NCBI RefSeq assembly: GCF_001426995.1
Contig: NZ_LMFY01000001.1
Span: 2,661,471 to 2,725,470, forward strand
Reading direction: 5' to 3'
Source of the DNA: Microbacterium sp. Root553
GTDB taxonomy: Bacteria > Actinomycetota > Actinomycetes > Actinomycetales > Microbacteriaceae
DNA length: 64,000 nucleotides
The position numbers and the translations under genes were made by a program. The first letter of the stretch is position 1; the number at the start of each line of letters is the position of its first letter. Positions 8,594 to 17,230 of the stretch are shown one piece after another. A model generated the notes under the pieces. That model worked only from the letters and a program-made list of their open reading frames with translations, was not told the DNA's origin and did not search any database.

Positions 8594-8745
8594 TGGTGAC
8601 TACATCCTACAGACGACGCGATGCGCACCGATGTCGTAGAAGGGGGATAGGCTGAGGGCGGCACGCGTTGTGCACAGCCGACAAGGCTGCCCGCGTCGCT
8701 TCCCGTTTCATTGGCATGACCTGCCAGCTTGACGAAAGGCTCCCC

Positions 8746-11472
8746 GTGACTGTGCACGACCAGGATCCGTATTCCCAGGGCCCCCTCGACAGCGATCCGG
8801 AGGAGACCGGCGAGTGGCAGCAGTCGCTCGACGAGCTCGTCGACGCGAAGGGCCACGGTCGTGGCCGCGAGATCATGCTCAGCCTGCTCAAGCGCTCGAA
8901 GGAGCTGCACCTGGGCGTGCCGATGGTTCCGACCACCGACTACATCAACACGATCGCTGCCGAGAACGAGCCCGAGTTCCCCGGTGACGAAGAGATCGAG
9001 CGCCGCTACCGCGCATGGATCCGCTGGAACGCGGCCATCACGGTGCACCGTGCGCAGCGCCCCGGCATCGGCGTCGGCGGGCACATCTCGACGTACGCGT
9101 CGTCTGCGGCCCTCTACGAGGTCGGCTTCAACCACTTCTTCAAGGGCGCCGACAACGCCGGCGGCGCCGACCAGATCTTCATCCAGGGCCACGCCTCGCC
9201 CGGAACCTACGCGCGCTCCTTCCTCGAGGGACGCCTGAGCGAAGACCAGCTCGACGGGTTCCGTCAGGAGAAGTCGCACGCACCGCACGGCATCCCCTCC
9301 TACCCGCACCCGCGTCTGATGCCGGAGTACTGGCAGTTCCCGACCGTCTCCATGGGCCTCGGTCCGATCAACGCCATCTACCAGGCGATGTCGAACAAGT
9401 ACCTCGAGAACCGCGGCATCAAAGACACGTCGCAGTCGCACGTGTGGGCCTTCCTCGGCGACGGCGAGATGGACGAGGTCGAGAGCCGCGGACAACTGCA
9501 GGTCGCCGCCAACGAGGGTCTCGACAACCTCACGTTCATCGTCAACTGCAACCTGCAGCGCCTCGACGGCCCTGTGCGCGGCAACGGCAAGATCGTCCAG
9601 GAGCTCGAGTCGTTCTTCCGCGGAGCGGGCTGGAACGTCATCAAGGTCGTCTGGGGCCGCGAGTGGGACGACCTGCTCGCCCGCGACACCGAGGGCGCAC
9701 TGCTCAACCTGATGAACGTCACCCCCGACGGCGACTACCAGACGTACAAGGCCGAGTCCGGCGCGTACGTCCGCGAGCACTTCTTCGGCCGCGACGAGCG
9801 TGCCGCCGCCCTCGTCAAGGACTACTCCGACGACGACATCTGGAACCTCAAGCGCGGTGGCCACGACTACCGCAAGGTCTACGCCGCATTCAAGGCCGCG
9901 ACCGAGCACAAGGGCAAGCCCACCGTCATCCTCGCCAAGACCGTCAAGGGCTACGGCCTGGGTCCGCACTTCGAGGGCCGCAACGCGACCCACCAGATGA
10001 AGAAGATGACGCTGGACAACCTCAAGACGTTCCGCGACGCCATGCACATCCCGATCACGGATGCGCAGCTCGAGGAGAACCCGTACCTGCCCCCGTACTA
10101 CAACCCGGGGCCCCAGGACGAGACGATCCAGTACATGCTCGAGCGCCGCCAGGCTCTCGGCGGATTCCTGCCGGAACGCCGCTCGACCCACGTGGGCCTC
10201 GAGCTCCCCGGCGACGCGGCCTACGCGCTGCCGAAGAAGGGGTCCGGCACGCAGGAGATCGCCACCACCATGGCGTTCGTGCGTCTGCTGAAGGACCTGC
10301 TGCGCTCGAAGGACTTCGGTCACCGCATCGTGCCGATCATCCCCGACGAGGCCCGCACGTTCGGAATGGACGCGTACTTCCCGACGGCCAAGATCTACAA
10401 CCCGAACGGCCAGCACTACACCTCGGTCGATCGTGAGCTGCTCCTCGCCTACAAGGAGAGCCCGCAGGGTCAGATCGTGCACGTCGGCATCAACGAGGCG
10501 GGTGCCCTGGCGGCGTTCACCGCGGCCGGCACCTCGTACGCCACGCACGGCGAGCCGCTGATCCCGGTCTACCTCTTCTACTCGATGTTCGGATTCCAGC
10601 GCACGGGCGACGCCCAGTGGGCGGCCGGCGACCAGATGGCACGCGGCTTCATCATGGGTGCCACGGCGGGCCGTACGACCCTCACGGGTGAAGGTCTGCA
10701 GCACGCCGACGGTCACTCGCACCTGCTGGCCGCGACCAACCCGGCGACGGTCTCGTACGACCCCGCGTACGGCTACGAGATCGCCCACATCATGCGCTCC
10801 GGTATCGAGCGCATGTACGGCGGCGCGCACGAAGACCCGAACGTCATGTACTACATCACGCTCTACAACGAGCCGATCGTCATGCCGGCAGAGCCGGAGG
10901 ATGTCGACGTCGACGGCATCGTGCGCGGTATCCACCGCATCTCGGTCGGAGAGGGCGAGGGCCCTCGTGCCCAGCTGTTCGCCTCGGGCGTCGGACTCCC
11001 CTGGGCCCTCGAGGCGCAGGAGCTGCTGAAGAACGACTGGGGCGTGATCGCCGATGTCTGGTCGGTCACCTCATGGACCGAGCTGCGCCGCGACGGCCTC
11101 GCCGCCGACGAGCACAACTTCCTGCACCCTGAGGAAGAGCCGCGCACGGCCTACCTCACGCAGAAGCTGCAGGGCGCCGAAGGTCCGGTCGTCGCCGTGA
11201 GCGACTTCATGCACGCCGTCCAGGACCAGATCCGGCCGTGGGTGCCTCAGCGTTTCGCGACGCTCGGCGCAGACGGCTTCGGGTTCTCGGACACGCGTGC
11301 CGCGGCGCGTCGCTTCTTCAAGATCGACGGCCCGTCGATCGTCGTCCGCACACTGCAGTCGCTCGCCGAAGACGGCGTCGTCGATCGCTCGCTCGCCGCG
11401 CAGGCCATCCAGAAGTACAGCCTGCACGATGTCAACGCGGGCACCAGCGGCAACGCGGGTGGCGAGAGCTGA
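8746..11472 (+). CDS. aceE: Pyruvate dehydrogenase E1 component, homodimeric type
   Basis: This 908-residue enzyme catalyses thiamine-diphosphate-dependent decarboxylation of pyruvate and acetyl transfer to the E2 lipoyl group. Length matches actinobacterial AceE (about 910-930). The TPP motif begins [14 protein letters not shown] and ends about 30 residues later with NCN. GTG 8746 is preferred: GAAAGG lies a few bases before it, and the in-frame extension to 8668 is not family-like. It is followed at once by fasR and the fatty acid genes, an actinobacterial order placing acetyl-CoA supply beside its use. E2 and E3 are not in the window. A TAGGCT at 8648-8653 could be its -10. Confidence 0.95.
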   Translation: MTVHDQDPYSQGPLDSDPEETGEWQQSLDELVDAKGHGRGREIMLSLLKRSKELHLGVPMVPTTDYINTIAAENEPEFPGDEEIERRYRAWIRWNAAITVHRAQRPGIGVGGHISTYASSAALYEVGFNHFFKGADNAGGADQIFIQGHASPGTYARSFLEGRLSEDQLDGFRQEKSHAPHGIPSYPHPRLMPEYWQFPTVSMGLGPINAIYQAMSNKYLENRGIKDTSQSHVWAFLGDGEMDEVESRGQLQVAANEGLDNLTFIVNCNLQRLDGPVRGNGKIVQELESFFRGAGWNVIKVVWGREWDDLLARDTEGALLNLMNVTPDGDYQTYKAESGAYVREHFFGRDERAAALVKDYSDDDIWNLKRGGHDYRKVYAAFKAATEHKGKPTVILAKTVKGYGLGPHFEGRNATHQMKKMTLDNLKTFRDAMHIPITDAQLEENPYLPPYYNPGPQDETIQYMLERRQALGGFLPERRSTHVGLELPGDAAYALPKKGSGTQEIATTMAFVRLLKDLLRSKDFGHRIVPIIPDEARTFGMDAYFPTAKIYNPNGQHYTSVDRELLLAYKESPQGQIVHVGINEAGALAAFTAAGTSYATHGEPLIPVYLFYSMFGFQRTGDAQWAAGDQMARGFIMGATAGRTTLTGEGLQHADGHSHLLAATNPATVSYDPAYGYEIAHIMRSGIERMYGGAHEDPNVMYYITLYNEPIVMPAEPEDVDVDGIVRGIHRISVGEGEGPRAQLFASGVGLPWALEAQELLKNDWGVIADVWSVTSWTELRRDGLAADEHNFLHPEEEPRTAYLTQKLQGAEGPVVAVSDFMHAVQDQIRPWVPQRFATLGADGFGFSDTRAAARRFFKIDGPSIVVRTLQSLAEDGVVDRSLAAQAIQKYSLHDVNAGTSGNAGGES

Positions 11473-11502
11473 CCATCGGTGACAGGATCCTCTTCGCGCG
11501 GT

Positions 11503-12708
11503 ATGGATAAGACCGCGACGCTCACCTGGTTGCGCCGCATCTCCGGCGACATCGCCTCGGTGACGATCAAGCGACTCGAGGACACCCTCCCCTGGTATGC
11601 CGTGATGCCACCAGCCCGCCGCTCTGCGGTCGGGCTGGTGGCTCAGGCCGGCATCACCTCTTTCATCCAGTGGTACGAGGATCCGACCTCGACGCCGTGG
11701 ATCGCCGCCGACATCTTCGCCGCGGCCCCGCGGGAGCTGCTGCGCAGCGTGAGCCTGCAGCAGACGCTGCAGCTCATCCGCGTCACCGTCGAGGTGACCG
11801 AGGAGCGCGTCGCGGGCAAGGGCGCAGATCTGCGCGAGGCGATCCTGCTCTACTCGCGCGATGTCGCTTTCGCCGCAGCCGACGTCTACGCGAGGGCCGC
11901 CGAAGCCCGAGGGCTCTGGGACGCCCGTCTCGAGGCCCTCGTGGTGGACTCCATCCTGACCGGCGAGGCGGACGAAGAGCTTCCGAGCCGGATCGCCGCG
12001 CTCGGCTGGCACGGTCACGGCGAGGTCGCAGTGCTCGTGGGCACGACACCGCCGCAGTTCGACGTCGACCTCGTGCGGCGCACCGCCCGCAAGCTCGCGG
12101 TCGACGTGCTCATCGGCGTCCAGGGCTCCCGACTCGTGCTCGTGATCGGCCGCGCGCGCATCGAGGGCCAGGAGGCCCCCGAGAACGAGGAGGAGGAACT
12201 CGGCTTCGAGGAGATCGCGGCGAGACTCGAGCCGTCGTTCGGCCCGGGATACGTCGTGCTCGGCCCCGCGGTCGCCGCCCTCGTCGACGCCAGCCAGAGT
12301 GCACGCGCGGCCCTCGCAGGTTTCGCCGTCGCACGCGCGTGGCGCAGCGCCCCGCGGCCCGTCGACGCAGACGATCTGCTGCCGGAGCGCGCCCTCGCCG
12401 GCGACCCGCTCGCCAAGCAGACCCTGATCGAACGCATCTACCGTCCCCTGCAGGCACATTCGACCGATCTCGTCACGACGCTGTGGAGCTACCTCGACAA
12501 CGGTCGATCGCTCGAGGCCACGGCGCGCGAGCTCTTCGTGCACCCGAACACGGTGCGCTACCGACTCAAGCGCGTCAGCGAGGTCATCGGCTGGGACGCC
12601 ACCGGGCCCCGCGAAGCGCTGATCCTGCAGACGGCCCTGATCCTCGGGTCGATCGGTGCCGCCGAGAACGTGCGTCGCCGGCCTCCGTTGCGTCGCACCC
12701 CGCGCTGA
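11503..12708 (+). CDS. fasR: PucR-family activator of fatty acid synthesis
   Basis: The 401-residue protein ends in a PucR-type helix-turn-helix (ATARELFVHPNTVRYRLKR, about 336-354). The N-terminal region has DTLPWYAVMPPARRSAVGL, shared with the Streptomyces FasR group that activates the fabD-fabH-acpP-fabF operon. Position between aceE and fabD supports that assignment. I use ATG 11503; a GTG at 11479 would add eight residues and cannot be excluded. The ligand is unknown here. Confidence 0.83.
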   Translation: MDKTATLTWLRRISGDIASVTIKRLEDTLPWYAVMPPARRSAVGLVAQAGITSFIQWYEDPTSTPWIAADIFAAAPRELLRSVSLQQTLQLIRVTVEVTEERVAGKGADLREAILLYSRDVAFAAADVYARAAEARGLWDARLEALVVDSILTGEADEELPSRIAALGWHGHGEVAVLVGTTPPQFDVDLVRRTARKLAVDVLIGVQGSRLVLVIGRARIEGQEAPENEEEELGFEEIAARLEPSFGPGYVVLGPAVAALVDASQSARAALAGFAVARAWRSAPRPVDADDLLPERALAGDPLAKQTLIERIYRPLQAHSTDLVTTLWSYLDNGRSLEATARELFVHPNTVRYRLKRVSEVIGWDATGPREALILQTALILGSIGAAENVRRRPPLRRTPR

Positions 12709-12770
12709 ATCCGACGGGCCGCGGCCGTTCCGCTGTTCGCCACACACAAGGGATCTTCGGAATCTTGTGA

Positions 12771-12781
12771 TGGATCATCCA
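12771..12781. promoter_or_regulatory. Small palindrome upstream of fabD
   Basis: TGGAT-C-ATCCA is an 11-bp palindrome 34 bases before the fabD start, in the 106-base spacer after fasR. The spacer also has two TTCGG-containing repeats. It is a candidate control site, possibly for FasR, but too short to assign. Confidence 0.25.
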
Positions 12782-12814
12782 CCACTTCGGGCTGATCGTT
12801 GGCAGACTGGGGAT

Positions 12815-13735
12815 GTGATTGTCGTCGTATGCCCTGGACAGGGCTCGCAGACCCCCGGTTTCCTCTCCCCCTGGCTCGAGCTGGACGGGGTGGCCGAGAA
12901 ACTCGCCACCTACTCCGCCGCCGCCGAGGTCGACCTCCAGCAGCACGGAACGGTGTCGGATGCCGACACGATCCGCGACACGCAGATCGCGCAGCCGCTC
13001 ATCGTCGCCGCATCCCTCATCGCCGCCGATGCTCTCGCGGCGCGCGCCGGGCGCAGGGCTGATGGCATCGCCGGCCACTCCGTGGGCGAGATCGCCGCGC
13101 TGGTCGGCAGCGGTGTGATCGAAGCCGAGGCCGGCATGCGACTCGTCGGCATCCGTGGCCGCGCGATGGCCGAAGCCGCCGCGCAGACTCCGACGGGCAT
13201 GAGCGCCGTGCTCGGCGGCGACGAGGAGACGATCCTCACCCGCCTCAGCGAGCTCGGGCTCTCCCCCGCCAACTACAACGGGGGCGGGCAGCTCGTCGTC
13301 GCCGGAGAGCTGGCAGGGCTCGACGCGCTGTCGACCGAGCCGGTCAAGGGCACCCGGGTCATCCCGCTGCAGGTGGCGGGCGCATTCCACACCTCGTACA
13401 TGGCCTCGGCCGTGACCGCTCTGCGCGACGCCGTCTCGACGATCACCCCGTCCGACCCCGACCTCACGCTGTGGACCAACCGTGACGGATCCGTCGTCAC
13501 GGATGGCGGGCAGGCGCTGGACTATCTCGTCGACCAGGTCTCCTCCCCCGTGCGCTGGGACCTGTGCATGGCCTCGTTCGCCGATCAGGGCATCACCGGA
13601 CTCATCGAGCTCGCGCCCGCCGGCGCTCTCACCGGTCTCGCCAAGCGCGGCCTGCGCGGCATCCCCGCCGTCGCCGTCAAGACCCCCGATGACCTCGATG
13701 CGGCCGTCGCGCTGCTGAACGGAGACGCCGCATGA
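12815..13735 (+). CDS. fabD: Malonyl-CoA:ACP transacylase
   Basis: FabD loads malonate onto acyl carrier protein for type II fatty acid synthesis. The 306-residue protein starts MIVVVCPGQGSQTPGF, has the nucleophile elbow GHSVGE with Ser89, and the catalytic His in GAFHTSYM. GTG 12815 is chosen because PGQGSQ lies at residue 7 as in the family; the longer reading from 12656 would overlap fasR. The stop overlaps fabH by ATGA. Confidence 0.95.
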   Translation: MIVVVCPGQGSQTPGFLSPWLELDGVAEKLATYSAAAEVDLQQHGTVSDADTIRDTQIAQPLIVAASLIAADALAARAGRRADGIAGHSVGEIAALVGSGVIEAEAGMRLVGIRGRAMAEAAAQTPTGMSAVLGGDEETILTRLSELGLSPANYNGGGQLVVAGELAGLDALSTEPVKGTRVIPLQVAGAFHTSYMASAVTALRDAVSTITPSDPDLTLWTNRDGSVVTDGGQALDYLVDQVSSPVRWDLCMASFADQGITGLIELAPAGALTGLAKRGLRGIPAVAVKTPDDLDAAVALLNGDAA

Positions 13736-14733
13736 GCGCCACGCTGAACCAGATCTCAGGCCCCGCGTACACGCGCATCTACTCGTACGGCGCGGCGCGC
13801 GGCGAGAACGCGGTGCCGAACGACGATCTGATCGGTCCGATCGACTCGAGCGACGAGTGGATCCGCCAGCGCACCGGCATCGTGACCCGCGTGCGTGCCG
13901 ACAAGGGCACCGATGCGATCGACCTCGCCACCACCGCCGCCGCCGAGGCCATCGAGAAGTCGGGGATCTCCGCCGACCAGGTGGATCTCGTCATCGTCGC
14001 CACGATCAGCAACCCGAAGCAGTCCCCCTCGGTCTCCGCCATCGTCGCCGACCGCGTGGGCGCCAACCCCGCCGCGGCGTACGACATCAACGCCGCCTGC
14101 GCGGGCTACGCGTACGCCGTCACTCAGGCCGACGCGCTGATCAAGTCGGGTGCCGCCCACTACGCGCTCGTCATCGGCACCGAGAAGCTCTCCGACATCG
14201 TCGATCCCGCGGACCGCAGCATCTCGTTCCTCCTGGGTGACGGGGCGGGCGCCGCGCTCATCGGCCCGAGCGACACGCCCGGCATCGCACCGGCGGTGTG
14301 GGGTTCCGACGGCTCCAAGGCAGACGCCGTGGGCATGAACGGCACCCTGACCGAGTTCCGCGACGGCGAGGTGCCGTGGCCGACTCTCCGCCAGGAAGGC
14401 CAGACGGTGTTCCGCTGGGCGGTGTGGGAGATGGCGAAGGTCGCACGTGAGGCTCTCGACCGTGCCGGCGTCGAGCCGGCCGACATCGCCGCGTTCATCC
14501 CGCACCAGGCGAACATGCGCATCATCGACGAGTTCGCGAAGCAGCTCAAGCTGCCCGAGTCCACGGTGATCGCCCGCGACATCGAGACCACGGGCAACAC
14601 CTCGGCCGCCTCGATCCCGCTCGCCAGCCACCGACTGATGGCTGAACACCCCGAGCTCTCCGGCGGCCTGGCGCTGCAGATCGGCTTCGGCGCGGGCCTC
14701 GTGTTCGCCGCCCAGGTCGTCGTCCTCCCCTGA
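13732..14733 (+). CDS. fabH: Beta-ketoacyl-ACP synthase III
   Basis: FabH condenses an acyl-CoA starter with malonyl-ACP to begin each fatty acid. The 333-residue protein has Cys123 in NAACAGYAYAV, His in PHQANMRI, Asn in TTGNTSAASIP and the C-terminal GFGAGL, so the Cys-His-Asn triad is complete. In Micrococcales this enzyme normally uses branched starters; that is family knowledge and not visible here. ATGA overlap with fabD. Confidence 0.95.
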   Translation: MSATLNQISGPAYTRIYSYGAARGENAVPNDDLIGPIDSSDEWIRQRTGIVTRVRADKGTDAIDLATTAAAEAIEKSGISADQVDLVIVATISNPKQSPSVSAIVADRVGANPAAAYDINAACAGYAYAVTQADALIKSGAAHYALVIGTEKLSDIVDPADRSISFLLGDGAGAALIGPSDTPGIAPAVWGSDGSKADAVGMNGTLTEFRDGEVPWPTLRQEGQTVFRWAVWEMAKVAREALDRAGVEPADIAAFIPHQANMRIIDEFAKQLKLPESTVIARDIETTGNTSAASIPLASHRLMAEHPELSGGLALQIGFGAGLVFAAQVVVLP

Positions 14734-14757
14734 CAACGCCCTGACTGTCCCTAGACT
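14730..14757 (+). promoter_or_regulatory. Probable internal promoter for acpP
   Basis: CTGACA (14730-14735) and TAGACT (14752-14757) with a 16-base spacer resemble -35 and -10 boxes. They lie across the fabH stop and 45 bases before acpP. An internal promoter would fit the high demand for acyl carrier protein. Confidence 0.45.
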
Positions 14758-14801
14758 GTTCCACGGTTCCGAATACAACCCGTAAGAAAGAGGAAGACCA
14801 C

Positions 14802-15050
14802 ATGGCTTTCACCAACGATGAGGTCCTCGCAGGCCTCGCAGAGCTGATCACCGATGAGACCGGCATCAACGCTTCCGAGGTCGCCCTCGAGAAGTCGTTC
14901 ACCGACGACCTCGACATCGACTCGATCTCGATGATGACGATCGTCGTCAACGCCGAGGAGAAGTTCGGCGTCACCATCCCCGACGACGAGGTCAAGAACC
15001 TCAAGACCGTCGGCGACGCCGTCTCCTTCATCGTCGCAGGCCAGGAGTAA
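14802..15050 (+). CDS. acpP: Acyl carrier protein
   Basis: An acidic 82-residue carrier that holds growing acyl chains on a 4'-phosphopantetheine arm. The attachment site is Ser41 in DDLDIDSISMM, the actinobacterial form of the DSL motif. A strong AGAGGAAG ribosome site precedes ATG 14802. A hairpin follows the gene, so it may be made in excess over fabF. Confidence 0.95.
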   Translation: MAFTNDEVLAGLAELITDETGINASEVALEKSFTDDLDIDSISMMTIVVNAEEKFGVTIPDDEVKNLKTVGDAVSFIVAGQE

Positions 15051-15057
15051 TCCACGC

Positions 15058-15094
15058 AGGATGCCACCCCCGCATCCGCGGGGTGTGGCATCCT
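15058..15094 (+). terminator. Hairpin between acpP and fabF, possible attenuating terminator
   Basis: A stem of about 14 bp with a one-base bulge (15058-15071 with 15080-15094) lies 8 bases after acpP and 47 bases before fabF. There is no T tract. It may act as a partial terminator or as a barrier protecting the acpP message. Confidence 0.45.
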
Positions 15095-15140
15095 CCGCCT
15101 TGCCCTCTCCCTGCTCGACCCGCCCGTTAAGGAACCACTC

Positions 15141-16379
15141 ATGACCAAGCGCATCGTCGTCACCGGCATCGGCGCCACGTCCGCCATCGGCGGGACAGCA
15201 CCCGAGAACTGGACCAACCTGCTCGCAGGGCAGTCCGGAACCCGCACCCTCGAGCACGACTGGGTGCAGCAGTACGAGCTTCCCGTCACCTTCGCCGCCG
15301 AGGCGATCGTGCGGCCGGAGGAGGTCCTGCCCCGCCACGAGGCGAAGCGGCTCGACCCCTCATCGCAGTTCGCCCTCATCGCGGCCCGTGAGGCCTGGGC
15401 GGATGCGGGTGAGCCCGAGGTCGCCCCCGAGCGACTCGGCGTCGATTTCGCCACCGGCATCGGCGGCCTCTGGACGCTCCTCGACGCCTGGGACACCCTG
15501 CGCGAGAAGGGTCCGCGTCGGGTGATGCCCCTGACCGTTCCGATGCTGATGCCGAACGCGGCGGCGGGCAACCTCTCGCTGCAGTTCCAGGCGCGCGCGT
15601 ACGCGCAGACCGTGGTGAGCGCCTGCGCCTCCAGCACCGAGTCGATCATCCATGCGTTCCACCACCTGCAGGACGGCCTGGCCGACGTCGTGATCGCCGG
15701 TGGCACCGAATCGGCCATCCACCCGATCACCATGGCGTCCTTCGCCTCGGCGCAGGCGCTCTCGCGGCGCAACGACGACCCCGCGACCGCATCACGCCCC
15801 GGCGCGATCGACCGTGACGGCTTCGTCATGGGCGAAGGCGCTGCGGCCCTCATCCTCGAGACCGAGGAGCACGCCAAGGCGCGCGGCGCGAAGATCTACG
15901 GCTACGTGCTCGGCGGCGGCGTCACGGCCGACGCGTACCACATCACCGGCAATGACCCCGAGGGGACCGGAGCCGCGCGTGCGGTCACGCAGGCGCTCGA
16001 CGAGGCCGGGATCACGGCCGACCAGGTCGCGCACATCAACGCGCACGCGACGTCGACCCCGGTGGGCGACCCCAACGAGTACGTCGCGCTCCGCAAGGTG
16101 TTCGGCGAGCGGATCGACGAGATTCCCGTCTCGGCGACCAAGGCCTCCACCGGCCACCTGCTCGGTGGCACCGGAGCACTCGAGGCGATCTTCGCGCTCC
16201 TCGCGCTGCGCGACCGCGTCGCTCCTCCGACCATCAACATGACCGAGCCCGACCCGGCCGTGCCGTTCAGGCTGTCGGGTGAGGCGCAGCCTCTCGGCGA
16301 GGGCACGCTGTACGCGATCAGCAACTCCTTCGGCTTCGGCGGCCACAACGCGGTCGCCGTGTTCTCCAACGCCGACTGA
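15141..16379 (+). CDS. fabF: Beta-ketoacyl-ACP synthase II
   Basis: FabF elongates acyl-ACP by condensation with malonyl-ACP. This 412-residue enzyme has Cys162 in VSACASSTE, the first His in NAHATSTPVGD and the second in STGHLLGGTGALE, giving the Cys-His-His triad of KAS I/II. It is last in the fab operon and followed by a strong terminator. The reductase fabG is encoded separately at 29194-29901. Confidence 0.95.
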   Translation: MTKRIVVTGIGATSAIGGTAPENWTNLLAGQSGTRTLEHDWVQQYELPVTFAAEAIVRPEEVLPRHEAKRLDPSSQFALIAAREAWADAGEPEVAPERLGVDFATGIGGLWTLLDAWDTLREKGPRRVMPLTVPMLMPNAAAGNLSLQFQARAYAQTVVSACASSTESIIHAFHHLQDGLADVVIAGGTESAIHPITMASFASAQALSRRNDDPATASRPGAIDRDGFVMGEGAAALILETEEHAKARGAKIYGYVLGGGVTADAYHITGNDPEGTGAARAVTQALDEAGITADQVAHINAHATSTPVGDPNEYVALRKVFGERIDEIPVSATKASTGHLLGGTGALEAIFALLALRDRVAPPTINMTEPDPAVPFRLSGEAQPLGEGTLYAISNSFGFGGHNAVAVFSNAD

Positions 16380-16403
16380 CACCGCGGCACGACAGACGTC
16401 GAT

Positions 16404-16447
16404 GCACGAGAGCGGCCCCCGGGGATTCCCGGGGGCCGCTCTCGTGC
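16404..16447 (+). terminator. Strong hairpin terminator of the fab operon
   Basis: A perfect 20-bp GC-rich stem (16404-16423 with 16428-16447) and a GATT loop lie 24 bases after fabF. It can serve the convergent yczE-like gene too. Confidence 0.85.
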
Positions 16448-16481
16448 GTCAGTGCGTCGGTGCGTCAGTGTGCGTGCGTCA
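16444..16481. repeat. Short GTGCGTCA tandem repeat
   Basis: Three consecutive octamers (16444-16467, one with a final G) and a fourth, expanded copy ending at 16481 run from the fab terminator stem to the stop codon of the YczE-like gene. It looks like slippage-prone simple sequence. Confidence 0.6.
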
Positions 16482-17135
16482 GGCTCGCGCCAGCTGGCGC
16501 GACCGCGTCTGGCGGAGCCGCGTCGTCCAGGGCAGGAACCAGCCGACCAACGGCCCGACGCCGAAGGCGAAGAGCACGGTGCCGACACCCACCGGGCCGC
16601 CGAGCAGGAACCCGATGGCCAGCACGCTCCCCTCGATGAGGGTGCGGACGAGCCACACCGGCCACCCCGTCCGGCGGACGAGACCCGTCATGAGCCCGTC
16701 GCGCGGACCCGGACCGAAGTCCGCGGCGATGTACAGTCCCGTCGCGAACGCGAGGAGCACGAGACCGGCCACGAACATGGGCGCGCCGACCCAGACCGAC
16801 GGCGGCTCGGGGATCAGCGCGAGCGCGAGATCGGCGCTCGGCCCCACGAGCAGGGCGTTGAGGAGTGTGCCGAGCCCGACACGCTGCCGCAGCGGGATCC
16901 ACAGCACCAGCACGAGGATCGACACGAGCACGGTGACAGCCCCGTATCCGATTCCGGTCTGGCCGGCCACGCCGAGGGCGAGGACGTCCCAGGGTGCCAC
17001 CCCGATGCCGCCGTGCACCATCAGCCCCAGCGCGACGCCGTAGAGGAAGAGACCGACCAGCAGCTGCACGACGCGCTCGACGAGGTCGCGTCGACTGGTC
17101 GCGGAGATCGGCAGGAAGAGGGAACGGAGCTGCAT
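16479..17135 (-). CDS. YczE/YitT-family membrane protein
   Basis: This 218-residue protein has five to six membrane segments and the family-like stretch GVALGLMVHGGIGVAPWDVL (about 31-50) followed by GPGPRDGLMTGL. ATG 17135 is used because the upstream extension overlaps the divergent MocR start and has no homology features. YczE proteins are commonly paired with a MocR regulator, as here. The function is unknown; transport of an amino- or vitamin-related compound has been guessed from the partner's PLP fold. Confidence 0.82.
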   Translation of the reverse strand: MQLRSLFLPISATSRRDLVERVVQLLVGLFLYGVALGLMVHGGIGVAPWDVLALGVAGQTGIGYGAVTVLVSILVLVLWIPLRQRVGLGTLLNALLVGPSADLALALIPEPPSVWVGAPMFVAGLVLLAFATGLYIAADFGPGPRDGLMTGLVRRTGWPVWLVRTLIEGSVLAIGFLLGGPVGVGTVLFAFGVGPLVGWFLPWTTRLRQTRSRQLARA

Positions 17136-17167
17136 CGTTCCATCGTGGCCTGTCGCGACGCGCACGA

Positions 17168-17214
17168 GTCCAGACCACTCGAAGGAAAGTGGCCTGCGAA
17201 CACCAGTCCACTTT
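17168..17214. promoter_or_regulatory. Three-copy AAAGTGG/AGTGG-N-CTG operator array
   Basis: The motif AGTGGNCTG occurs three times with alternating strand: minus 17168-17180, plus 17186-17198, minus 17201-17214. The last two read AAAGTGGCCTG and AAAGTGGACTG and form an inverted repeat. This resembles AAAGTGG-type sites known for actinobacterial MocR regulators such as PdxR. It sits 17-63 bases before the MocR start and 33-79 before the YczE start. Confidence 0.65.
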
Positions 17215-17230
17215 GCGGCATCATGGGAGT

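Noticed and set aside
8584..10935. A 783-codon open frame on the strand opposite aceE
   Set aside because: It is the shadow of a highly biased GC-rich gene; aceE has full family motifs and the antisense translation has none.
16444..16481. CRISPR-like repeat
   Set aside because: Units are only 8 bases with no spacers; it is simple tandem repeat. No CRISPR array or cas gene was seen anywhere in the window.
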